Assembly: GCA_963677355.2 (NCBI GenBank) | Contig: CAXXXQ010000002.1 | Coordinates: 620,001-684,000, forward strand | Length of the DNA: 64,000 nt | Direction of reading: 5' to 3' | Source: Thiomicrorhabdus sp963677355 | GTDB taxonomy: Bacteria; Pseudomonadota; Gammaproteobacteria; Thiomicrospirales; Thiomicrospiraceae | Shown here: positions 26,839-33,994 of the stretch, in pieces | Layout of the letters: each line of letters begins with the position of its first letter | Position numbering within the stretch: position 1 is the first letter of the stretch | Made by a program: the position numbers and the translations under genes | The notes under the pieces: generated by a model | Told to the model about the DNA's origin: nothing | Databases searched by the model: none | The model's input: the letters and a program-made list of their open reading frames with translations, nothing else

Positions 26839-27741
26839 CTACGGTTGATGACTTGTGTTTATTCTGACAGTTCTGCCCAATCTAAAACGCCACTCAAACA
26901 GTATCAAACCGATCACCACAAACCCGGTTCCCAACCAAGTGGTATAACCCAATGTTTCCTGATTCAAATAATGCCCGATCAATAGCGCAAATACCGGTGT
27001 AATCACCGGAATCAAAGCGACTTTCATGGCGTCGACATGTTTGATCAGATAAAAATAGAGCAGAAAACCGACAACCGAACCGATACTGGCCGCATAGAGA
27101 ATGGCATAGGCTTCTCTCGGCAATAATTCCGGCATGTGCAGCAGTGTTGTCGGCGCCATTATCAAGTGGCCGATGACCGAAACCCACAATGCTCCGACCA
27201 CCACATGCAATGACGGTAGCTGAGTTCCGCAACGTTTCACCAAAACGGTTCCTAAACCGTGAAAGCAAACCGAAATAAATGCCATACCGATCGCCAATAA
27301 CTGCATATCAGCCAAGTGAGTTTGTAAATTCGGCACAAACACGATCGCCAATCCGCAAAGGCTCAAAAAGATTGCCAGCATTTGGCGGCGGTTCAAACTT
27401 TGATTGGGTAATAACCAATAAGCAAACAGTCCGGTCAAAACGGGTGCCAACGCAAACATAATGGCGATCCAACCGGACGGCAAATACTGACTGGCCCAAT
27501 ACATGGAGGTCATGCCGCCCAAGATCGGTAGAGAGGCAAATAGATAGACTTTTAATGCCTGTTTATCCAGTGCGAAAGCAGATTTTTTAAGTAACCAAAA
27601 AATAGGCAGGATAATCAATGCGGCCAAGGCGGTACGCGCAGCGATTCCGTAAAACCAATCGGTTTCGCCACTCCAGACAATGGCTAATGGCGTGGTTGTC
27701 CAAATTAAAACAACGCCAAGGTAGGCGAGAACAATATGCAT
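26839..27741 (-). CDS. EamA/DMT-family transporter
   Basis: A 300-residue inner-membrane protein with about ten hydrophobic helices arranged as two EamA repeats (about 5-135 and 145-280). The first holds PIFWLLKKSAFALDK between helices and the YWASQYLPSGWIAIMFALAPVLTGL stretch common in the drug/metabolite exporter superfamily; the tail after the last helix is basic. Relatives export amino acids, nucleotides or drugs; nothing identifies the substrate here. It is convergent with darP and its start is 33 bases from the asparaginase-like gene's stop, so these minus-strand genes could form one transcript. Confidence 0.83.
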   Translation of the reverse strand: MHIVLAYLGVVLIWTTTPLAIVWSGETDWFYGIAARTALAALIILPIFWLLKKSAFALDKQALKVYLFASLPILGGMTSMYWASQYLPSGWIAIMFALAPVLTGLFAYWLLPNQSLNRRQMLAIFLSLCGLAIVFVPNLQTHLADMQLLAIGMAFISVCFHGLGTVLVKRCGTQLPSLHVVVGALWVSVIGHLIMAPTTLLHMPELLPREAYAILYAASIGSVVGFLLYFYLIKHVDAMKVALIPVITPVFALLIGHYLNQETLGYTTWLGTGFVVIGLILFEWRFRLGRTVRINTSHQP

Positions 27742-27774
27742 TTAGGGAACTTCCGAACTGATAAGGGTGAAGAA

Positions 27775-28278
27775 TTAAGAAGATGCTTCGAAAATGCCGA
27801 CGGCTCGATTTTTGGTGACCTCATCGGCTTTAAATAGTTGGCCGTTCATGGCGATATAAACACCGGGCTGGAGCAGTTGTACCGCCATCAAGGCGGATGC
27901 CACGTTAAAGCTGGCATCGGAATGGCCGAGCATAAAAGGGCGCATAGCCCCTGTCAGCACAATCACCTTGTCACTTAGTTGACCGCTGCCTTGCAAATGC
28001 ATAGCCGTGTCCACCATGGTGTCGGTACCATGGGTAATGACAATATGTGGATATTCAACCTCAAGACAGGCATTCAATACGGCTTCCCGATCTGCAACGG
28101 TCATCTCCAAGCTGTCTTTCAACATGACAACTTTGTACGTGATCGACAGGGTACAGTTCGATTCGGCAATCAATTGCGGCAGGTGAGTTTCTCTAAATAC
28201 AAGCTCACCGCTGGTGGTTTGATAATCTTTATCAATGGTGCCACCAGTGATAATAAGAGAGATAGATTCAACGTTCAT
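27775..28278 (-). CDS. Asparaginase N-terminal-domain protein
   Basis: At 167 residues this is only half an asparaginase (normally about 330). It keeps the two nucleophile regions of the N-terminal domain, ITGGTIDK (about 10-17) and THGTDTMVDTA (about 83-93) and VLTGAMRPF, but has no C-terminal domain. Short asparaginase-domain proteins of this size form a recognised family in Proteobacteria, so it is probably intact rather than truncated. Enzymatic activity is unproven. Only three bases separate it from the LexA-like gene upstream, so the two are almost certainly one operon. Confidence 0.82.
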   Translation of the reverse strand: MNVESISLIITGGTIDKDYQTTSGELVFRETHLPQLIAESNCTLSITYKVVMLKDSLEMTVADREAVLNACLEVEYPHIVITHGTDTMVDTAMHLQGSGQLSDKVIVLTGAMRPFMLGHSDASFNVASALMAVQLLQPGVYIAMNGQLFKADEVTKNRAVGIFEASS

Positions 28279-28281
28279 TGA

Positions 28282-28746
28282 TCAGGGCTGACGCAAAATA
28301 CCGGTGACAATACCCAGTATTTCAATATCTTCGTTTTTGAGAATAATCGGCTCCATCTCCGCATTGGCAGGCTGCAATCGGACACCGCTCTTTTCAATAT
28401 AGAGTTTTTTCATGGTCACTTCTTCGTTATTGATGCGAACCACCACCGATTCACCATTTTCGGCTGAAGAACGGCGTTCGATGATGACAATATCGCCATC
28501 CTCGATATTCTCATCAATCATCGAATTCCCTTTAACTCTAAGCGCAAAAGTCTCTTTCTTGACCATGCTGGCAGGTACGGAGACCGTGTCGTAGTCGATT
28601 TCCATTTGAATCGGATCACCCGCAGAGGTCCAACCCAACAGCGGAATGGAAACGAATTCAATGTCCATCATCTCAACCGGGTCGGCGGCTTGCAGCTGAA
28701 GTTTCTGGTTACGTTTCGGTATTAAATAAGCCACATTGGAAGACAT
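28282..28746 (-). CDS. LexA-like S24 self-cleaving protease domain without an HTH
   Basis: A 154-residue protein matching the C-terminal half of LexA. It has a possible autocleavage bond Ala42-Gly43 (GWTSAGDP), the serine in VKGNSMID (Ser75) with DGD following, and the lysine in EEVTMKKL (Lys113), so the Ser-Lys dyad looks complete. The end ILGIVTGILRQP is also LexA-like. The N-terminal ~30 residues are too short for the winged-helix DNA-binding domain. UmuD has this layout, but no umuC is nearby. A good ribosome site (AGAGGAA) precedes the start, and a tandem repeat lies upstream. Confidence 0.82.
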   Translation of the reverse strand: MSSNVAYLIPKRNQKLQLQAADPVEMMDIEFVSIPLLGWTSAGDPIQMEIDYDTVSVPASMVKKETFALRVKGNSMIDENIEDGDIVIIERRSSAENGESVVVRINNEEVTMKKLYIEKSGVRLQPANAEMEPIILKNEDIEILGIVTGILRQP

Positions 28747-28792
28747 TGATGATTCCTCTTAAATTCTCTATCGGTTTGAAGTGAGATTATAG

Positions 28793-28814
28793 AACGACAT
28801 TATTAAAACGACAT
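28793..28814 (-). promoter_or_regulatory. Tandem AACGACAT repeats and -10 box upstream of the LexA-like gene
   Basis: AACGACAT occurs twice in direct orientation, 14 bases apart (plus-strand reading). On the minus strand the downstream copy abuts TATAAT, a likely -10 box. Repeats in this position could bind a regulator that controls the LexA-like/asparaginase operon. They do not resemble the E. coli SOS box. Confidence 0.45.
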
Positions 28815-28834
28815 AATATCCGATTTTGACCGGA

Positions 28835-29146
28835 TTAAACGTTCGGGGCTGGCAAAACCTGTTTAAACGGCTTGACGTCCACATGGTCGTATACACCTGC
28901 CGCGACATAAGGATCCGCATCCGCCCATGCTTTAGCGGCCTCCAAGGAGTCGAATTCGGCAACAATCAAACTGCCGGTAAAACCCGCTTCACCGGGCTCA
29001 TTACTATCAATGGCCGGATTAGGCCCCGCTAAAACCAATTTGCCGCTGGCATCAAGTTCTTTCAGGCGTTCGATATGTGCCGGTCTGACCGAAGCACGCA
29101 ACGGCAAACTATTTTCTACGTCATAAGCAAAAATGGAATAAAGCAT
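28835..29146 (-). CDS. yciI: YciI family protein
   Basis: A 103-residue protein with the ferredoxin-like alpha+beta YciI fold. Family landmarks are the start MLYSIFAYDVENSLPLR, RPAHIERLKEL with the conserved histidine, GPNPA and DPYVAAGVYDHVDVKPF near the end. The biochemical role of bacterial YciI is not settled; a chlorohydrolase activity was proposed for a related protein. It follows yciB after 11 bases, the same order as in enterobacteria, so it is cotranscribed with it. Confidence 0.92.
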   Translation of the reverse strand: MLYSIFAYDVENSLPLRASVRPAHIERLKELDASGKLVLAGPNPAIDSNEPGEAGFTGSLIVAEFDSLEAAKAWADADPYVAAGVYDHVDVKPFKQVLPAPNV

Positions 29147-29157
29147 AATATCCTCCT

Positions 29158-29787
29158 TTATTTTTTTTGATTTTCGTCAGCGTTGCTTGATTGCAGCTTT
29201 TCTGTCAATTCGTCTTCGTGATGGCCTTCAAGCAGAGCATTCGCTTCGGCTTCCGAATCGGACTCTTGGATATAACGGCTGATATAGATACCCTGAATAA
29301 TGATGAAGACAATTGTCATGCCCATCAAACCGAACAGTTTGAAATTGACCCAAGTATCGGTATCGTAATTGAACGCCACATATAAATTGACCAGCCCGGA
29401 AATAATAAAGAACAGAATCCATAACCAGCTCAGTCTGAACCAGATCGGTTTTGGCAGACTGATTGCCTGACTCATCATTCTTTCGATAATCGGTCTGTCA
29501 CCGATGTAGTGGCTACCCAAAAAGACCAACGCAAATCCCCAGTTAACAATGCTCGGTTTCCACTTGATGAACGTTTCATCTTGCAGGATCAACGTCAAAC
29601 CACCCAAAACCAAAATTAAGGCCAGGGTAATGATGTGCATTTTTTCAACCCGTTTATGTTTCAAATAGACGTAGCCGACTTGCAAAATAGTCGCCACGAT
29701 AATAACGGCGGTGGCGACATAGATGTCATACATTTTGAAAGCGATAAAGAATAGGACGACGGGGAAGAGGTCAAATAATAATTTCAT
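29158..29787 (-). CDS. yciB: inner membrane-spanning protein YciB (septation protein A family)
   Basis: A 209-residue inner-membrane protein with about five helices: MKLLFDLFPVVLFFIAFKMYDIY is the family's N-terminal signature, followed by ATAVIIVATILQVGY, the KPSIVNWGFALVFLGSHYIG region and WLWILFFIISGLVNLYVAF. E. coli YciB interacts with cell-elongation and division proteins and affects envelope integrity; in Shigella and Neisseria it is called IspZ or septation protein A. The charged tail (about 180-209) is longer than in E. coli. It is divergent from rnm with a 68-base gap. Confidence 0.93.
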   Translation of the reverse strand: MKLLFDLFPVVLFFIAFKMYDIYVATAVIIVATILQVGYVYLKHKRVEKMHIITLALILVLGGLTLILQDETFIKWKPSIVNWGFALVFLGSHYIGDRPIIERMMSQAISLPKPIWFRLSWLWILFFIISGLVNLYVAFNYDTDTWVNFKLFGLMGMTIVFIIIQGIYISRYIQESDSEAEANALLEGHHEDELTEKLQSSNADENQKK

Positions 29788-29855
29788 GGATTATCTTGTT
29801 TTTATGTTAATTTAAAAGGATTCTATATGGGTTTACCGAGGATTAAAAGGCTCAA

Positions 29856-30719
29856 ATGATGAAAGTTGATTTTCATTGTCATACCACTGCATCGGACGGG
29901 AGTTTGAGCCCTATCGAAATCATAGACTTAGCGCTCAAACATGAAGTCGATACCTTGGCGATCACCGACCACGACACGACGGCCGGATTTGAAGCGGCCA
30001 TCGATTATGCAGAACAAAAGGGCATTCAATTGATTTCCGGAGTAGAAGCGTCTTGTGACTGGAATGGCCATACGATCCATATAGTTGGTTTGGACTTCGA
30101 TTATCAAGATCAGGATTTGCAAGCGGGACTAGAAGCTATCCGGGCAGCGAGAATTGAACGAGCTGAAGCGATGCTTGCCAAGCTGCAAAGCAAGCCACAC
30201 ATCAATATTGACGAGCTGGATGCAAAATTATGGAATTTGGTCGGTTCAGGCGTAGTCGGACGCGGCCATTTTGCCGAACTTCTCAAACAACACGGACTTG
30301 TAAAAAACAGTCAGCAAGCTTTTGAAAAATATCTAAAAAAAGGTAAAGTGGCTTATGTAGCCAGCCAATGGCCTGAGTTACAGCAAGTCGTTCAATGGAT
30401 TGTGCAAGCAGGAGGCGTGGCCGTCATTGCCCATCCCGGTATTTACAAATTTACCAGTAACAAGTTGAATCGTTTGATTGCCGACTTTAAATCATCCGGC
30501 GGTCAAGCTATTGAGGTTGTCAATCAGCCGCGCCATTGCTCAACTATCGTCGGCATGGCCGAGCGTGCCGTCAAAAATGAACTTTACGCGTCTTTAGGTT
30601 CCGACTTTCATCGCCCGGAACACAGCTGGCGCGGTTTGGGTTGGCTAGCACCGATGCCCAAGCAGGTCAAACCGGTCTGGGAGCTATTTAAAACACCATT
30701 GAAAGTGAATTCACACTAA
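29856..30719 (+). CDS. rnm: PHP-domain 5'-3' exoribonuclease RNase AM (YciV)
   Basis: A 287-residue metal-dependent PHP phosphoesterase. E. coli YciV/RNase AM trims 5' ends of small structured RNAs, including rRNA precursors. PHP motifs: VDFHCHTTASDGSLSP (metal-binding His pair), ITDHDTTAGF, the HIVGLDFDY region, VAVIAHPGIY and LGSDFHRPEHSWR with the last ligands. Two consecutive ATG codons are possible starts. It heads a plus-strand group rnm-yciO-M50 protease-rluB that mirrors the E. coli yciV-yciO-rluB neighbourhood. Confidence 0.92.
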   Translation: MMKVDFHCHTTASDGSLSPIEIIDLALKHEVDTLAITDHDTTAGFEAAIDYAEQKGIQLISGVEASCDWNGHTIHIVGLDFDYQDQDLQAGLEAIRAARIERAEAMLAKLQSKPHINIDELDAKLWNLVGSGVVGRGHFAELLKQHGLVKNSQQAFEKYLKKGKVAYVASQWPELQQVVQWIVQAGGVAVIAHPGIYKFTSNKLNRLIADFKSSGGQAIEVVNQPRHCSTIVGMAERAVKNELYASLGSDFHRPEHSWRGLGWLAPMPKQVKPVWELFKTPLKVNSH

Positions 30720-30769
30720 AATAACGTATAATTACGCGCTTAAAAGAGTTAGTTGAAGAGAATCAAGCC

Positions 30770-31393
30770 GTGGCAAGAAATTGCGTATATATCAGTGTTC
30801 ATCCGGATAACCCGCAGGAGAGGTTGCTGAAACAGGTCGTCGACATCCTGAATAAAGACGGCGTCATTGCCTACCCGACAGAATCCGGTTATGCACTAGG
30901 TTGTTTACTGGACAACAAAACCGGGGCAGATCGTATCCGTCAAATTCGTCGTCTTGATGAAAAACACGAATTAACCTTGATGTGTAGTGATTTAAGCAAT
31001 TTGTCGGAATACGCCAAGGTAGGCAACACCCAGTTCAGATATCTTAAAAACAGCCTGCCGGGACCTTACACGTTTATTTTGCCGGCCAGTCGCGAAGTTC
31101 CGAAACGCCTGCAAGCGCCAAAACGTAAAACGATCGGATTGCGAGTCACGCCGAATACCGTTACTAACTCCTTACTCAGCTACTTTGACAAGCCGTTGCT
31201 AACGGCTACACTTATCCTTCCTGGTGAAGACCAGCCAATGACGGATGCCTGGAGCATTCAGGAAGAGCTAGGACATGCTTTGGATGCCGTTCTTGATGGC
31301 GGATTCAGCGGCTTTGAACCCACTACCATCATTGATTTCACGGACGATGAACCTAAACTTGTCAGACAAGGGCAGGGAGAATTTATCGAATGA
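30770..31393 (+). CDS. yciO: YciO, YrdC/Sua5-domain protein
   Basis: A 207-residue protein of the YrdC/Sua5 RNA-binding fold: DGVIAYPTESGYALGC, the KRLDE-type motif (IRRLDEKHELTLMC), LPGPYTFILPAS and KRKTIGLRVT. TsaC/Sua5 members make threonylcarbamoyl-AMP for tRNA t6A; YciO is a paralogue with weak or no such role in E. coli, so TsaC function should not be assumed. Start is GTG. The stop overlaps the next start as ATGA, so it is coupled to the membrane protease. TATAAT at 30727-30732 may be a -10 box. Confidence 0.92.
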   Translation: MARNCVYISVHPDNPQERLLKQVVDILNKDGVIAYPTESGYALGCLLDNKTGADRIRQIRRLDEKHELTLMCSDLSNLSEYAKVGNTQFRYLKNSLPGPYTFILPASREVPKRLQAPKRKTIGLRVTPNTVTNSLLSYFDKPLLTATLILPGEDQPMTDAWSIQEELGHALDAVLDGGFSGFEPTTIIDFTDDEPKLVRQGQGEFIE

Positions 31394-32046
31394 CCGAACT
31401 AACGATCATTCAAAAAATTGCCGTGTGGGCGCTTCCAGTGTTGTTTGCGATCACCTTGCACGAAGTCGCTCATGGTTGGATGGCTTCTAAGCTTGGAGAC
31501 CAAACCGCTAAAATGCTGGGACGTTTGACCTTAAATCCGTTCAAACACATTGACCCTTTAGGGACGATCGTGGTTCCCATTACTCTACTGGTATTGAGCG
31601 GCTTCGTATTTGGATGGGCGAAAGCGGTTCCGGTCGACACCCGTAATTTTAAAAATCCACGCAAAGATATGGCTTGGGTGGCGATTGCCGGCCCGACGGC
31701 AAATTTGATTATGGCGTTAATCTGGGCAGGAGTTGCGAAACTTGGGTTCATTATCGAAATGAGCAGCCCGGGTGCCGGAGAGTTTTTGATTTATAGCGGA
31801 CTGGCCGGAATCAGTATCAACTTGATTTTATTGCTATTGAACCTGATTCCAATTCCTCCTTTGGACGGCAGCCGGGTTTTGTCCGCTTTTCTGCCTAAAC
31901 AACTTGCCTGGCAATATAACCGCCTGGAACCTTACGGCTTTTTCATCCTACTCGGGCTCATGTTTTTGGGGGTTCTCAATATCTTGCTGCTCGCTCCGAT
32001 GCAAAGCTTACAACAGATTATTTATCAGCTTTTCGGGCTAGGCTAG
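31390..32046 (+). CDS. Site-2 protease family (M50) membrane metalloprotease
   Basis: A 218-residue polytopic membrane protein with the zinc site ITLHEVAHGWMA in its first helix region (about residues 21-32) and the second motif NLIPIPPLDGSRVL (about 153-166) that supplies the aspartate ligand. The short form without PDZ domain belongs to the SpoIVFB/M50B-like group, not RseP. Likely cleaves transmembrane segments; substrate unknown. It is translationally coupled to yciO and followed by rluB after 42 bases, an arrangement common in Gammaproteobacteria. Confidence 0.91.
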   Translation: MTELTIIQKIAVWALPVLFAITLHEVAHGWMASKLGDQTAKMLGRLTLNPFKHIDPLGTIVVPITLLVLSGFVFGWAKAVPVDTRNFKNPRKDMAWVAIAGPTANLIMALIWAGVAKLGFIIEMSSPGAGEFLIYSGLAGISINLILLLLNLIPIPPLDGSRVLSAFLPKQLAWQYNRLEPYGFFILLGLMFLGVLNILLLAPMQSLQQIIYQLFGLG

Positions 32047-32088
32047 TCTGAAAATTCAACTGAAAACCAGATTACAAAAGAGATTTTT

Positions 32089-33012
32089 ATGAACCAACCT
32101 ACTGGTGAAAAACTACAAAAGATTTTAGCTCGTGCCGGCTTTGGCTCACGCCGTTCAGTTGAGGCCTTGATAGCTGAAGGTCAGGTTAAAATTAACGGTC
32201 GAGTGGCACAGCTTGGAGATCGTGCAACGGCGGCAGACAAAATCAAAGTCAGAGATAACCTAGTCAAACAGACCAGACTTGAACAGCAACCAACGCAAGT
32301 TATTCTGTACAACAAGCCGGAAGGAAAAGTGTGTACTCGCAAAGACGAAAAAGGGCGGGATACCATCTACAATCAATTGCCACGCATTCATAATGGCCGT
32401 TGGATTAGTATCGGACGTTTGGATTTAAATACCTCCGGCCTGTTGATTCTGACCAACAACGGCGAGCTTGCCAATCGCATGATGCATCCTTCGTATGAGA
32501 TGGAACGTGAATATACCGTACGCGTGTTTGGTGAAGTCAGCGATGAAATTATCAAACAAGTCACTAAGGGAGTGCAGTTGGACGACGGTATGGCCAAGTT
32601 CAACCGCGTCATTAAGATGCAAGGCATGGACGAAGGTGAATCGATCAATAACTGGTATAGAGTCATCATTAAAGAAGGACGCTACCGGGAAGTTCGCCGT
32701 ATTTGGGAAGCGGTTGGCGTTCAGGTCAGTCGTCTGCATCGAGTTCGCTATGGTGAATTCAGTCTGCCGCGTAATTTAAGAAAAGGCAAAACGCAGGAGT
32801 TGACTTGGCGTCAAATCAATCAACTATTGAAGTCAGTCGGTTTAAGAGAGGAGGCGAGACCGGACATGCGAGCCGCGGGGGGGCAAACGCCTGCTGCCAA
32901 AAAGCCTGCTAAACGCTTCAACAATCCCCGCAAGACAGTAGCAAGCCAAACGGACCGTAAAAAACTGACCATTCACGACCTAAGTGAAAATAACGGCAAA
33001 AGACGCAAGTAA
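32089..33012 (+). CDS. rluB: 23S rRNA pseudouridine(2605) synthase RluB
   Basis: Isomerises uridine 2605 of 23S rRNA. The 307-residue protein starts with an S4 RNA-binding domain (LQKILARAGFGSRRSVEALI, residues 9-70) and continues with the RsuA-family catalytic domain: SIGRLDLNTSGLLILTNNG contains the catalytic aspartate (about residue 110), then REYTVRVFGEV and REVRRIWEAVGVQVSRLHRVRYG. The tail from about residue 250 is basic and disordered, as in E. coli RluB. Start follows AGAG. It ends next to a convergent unknown gene. Confidence 0.94.
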   Translation: MNQPTGEKLQKILARAGFGSRRSVEALIAEGQVKINGRVAQLGDRATAADKIKVRDNLVKQTRLEQQPTQVILYNKPEGKVCTRKDEKGRDTIYNQLPRIHNGRWISIGRLDLNTSGLLILTNNGELANRMMHPSYEMEREYTVRVFGEVSDEIIKQVTKGVQLDDGMAKFNRVIKMQGMDEGESINNWYRVIIKEGRYREVRRIWEAVGVQVSRLHRVRYGEFSLPRNLRKGKTQELTWRQINQLLKSVGLREEARPDMRAAGGQTPAAKKPAKRFNNPRKTVASQTDRKKLTIHDLSENNGKRRK

Positions 33013-33037
33013 AGTTATTAAGTGTGGGCGGCACGAA

Positions 33038-33646
33038 TTAAAAATAAATTCGTGAATAGGGTTCGACGATTTCCAAGCTGTTGACATAAAGGATTTCGCC
33101 GGATTCCGGTCCGTCATCATTACGGGTTGTAGAAGTCTTCCATTTCAAACCGGCGGCACTCTTGACGTCGACCAAATAACCTCTTGCCACAATGATATCC
33201 CCGATTCTGATGCGACGAAATTCATGCGCAATACCGGGATTGGCGGGTACTAAGTGTATAATTGCCGTTTTAAGCGCTATTTCTGACGGGGCTATCGGTG
33301 CGCGACCCGCATCCCAATCGTATTTACGGCTTCCCGTAGAAATATCAACCAAGTCATAGACACTTTCGTCTGACATCTCTTCCCAACCGACAACGATATC
33401 CATCGGCGAGATACGAGACATTTTATCAAAGTAGTAATAAGAAGCATCCAATACGCGTGCATCTACTTCAAAACTGGCATGAGGCGTGTAGGTATAATCT
33501 CCGTCCCGGAAACTTCTGCGCTCGGTTTCACTCTGAAACGGTGAACCACCCGCCAGCATTCCTGCACCGACTGAAGACGCACTTTCAATATGATAGTATT
33601 GCTTCCATCCAAAAAACAGAAGTAGGATCAAGATTATTTTTTTCAT
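33038..33646 (-). CDS. Unknown exported or membrane-anchored protein
   Basis: A 202-residue protein with an N-terminal hydrophobic segment (KKIILILLLFFGWKQYY, residues 2-18) that is either a signal anchor or a signal peptide without clear cleavage site. The rest is predicted soluble: SFEVDARVLDASYYYFDKMSRISPMDIVVGWEEMSDESV and GDIIVARGYLVDVKSAAGLKWKTS. I recognise no catalytic motif; similar proteins occur sporadically in marine Gammaproteobacteria. It is convergent with rluB, and its stop lies inside a perfect 8-bp inverted repeat (CACGAATT/AATTCGTG). Confidence 0.65.
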   Translation of the reverse strand: MKKIILILLLFFGWKQYYHIESASSVGAGMLAGGSPFQSETERRSFRDGDYTYTPHASFEVDARVLDASYYYFDKMSRISPMDIVVGWEEMSDESVYDLVDISTGSRKYDWDAGRAPIAPSEIALKTAIIHLVPANPGIAHEFRRIRIGDIIVARGYLVDVKSAAGLKWKTSTTRNDDGPESGEILYVNSLEIVEPYSRIYF

Positions 33647-33721
33647 CTTAAAACGATTCTATCATCAACTCCGTAATTCACTAACTTACTTTGTAACATT
33701 ACTTATAACTTTCTCATCAAA

Positions 33722-33964
33722 TCAATAGTGAGGAGGCGGGGTTTCATCCCTAATATCTTTTACGGCCTCATGGCGTAAACTTTTAATATGCTCGGAGAGA
33801 ATTTTGATCTGTTTTTGCAGCTGCTGAATTTCGATATGCTGAGCAGCAACGGTTTTTTCCAGTTCAATTACACTCTCATGAGTAAAAGCAAATGAACTTT
33901 GCAGCTCATAGACGTACTGTTCCAATTGCCCAATACGGTTTTCATGTTGCAACGAATTATTCAT
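33722..33964 (-). CDS. slyX: SlyX family protein
   Basis: An 80-residue coiled-coil protein. Heptads run through most of it, and the C-terminal DETPPPHY is the SlyX hallmark. E. coli slyX lies beside slyD but its function is unknown. Two starts are possible: ATG 33964 (used here, with GAGGTG about ten bases upstream) or GTG 33976, adding four residues. It precedes no obvious operon partner; the M61 peptidase gene ends upstream on the same strand with 30 bases between. Confidence 0.88.
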   Translation of the reverse strand: MNNSLQHENRIGQLEQYVYELQSSFAFTHESVIELEKTVAAQHIEIQQLQKQIKILSEHIKSLRHEAVKDIRDETPPPHY

Positions 33965-33994
33965 ATTATCTCGCACCTCATCTTGTTCCTTGTA

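Noticed and set aside
30770..31393. Threonylcarbamoyl-AMP synthase TsaC
   Set aside because: The sequence fits the YciO branch and lies in the yci neighbourhood; TsaC is expected elsewhere.
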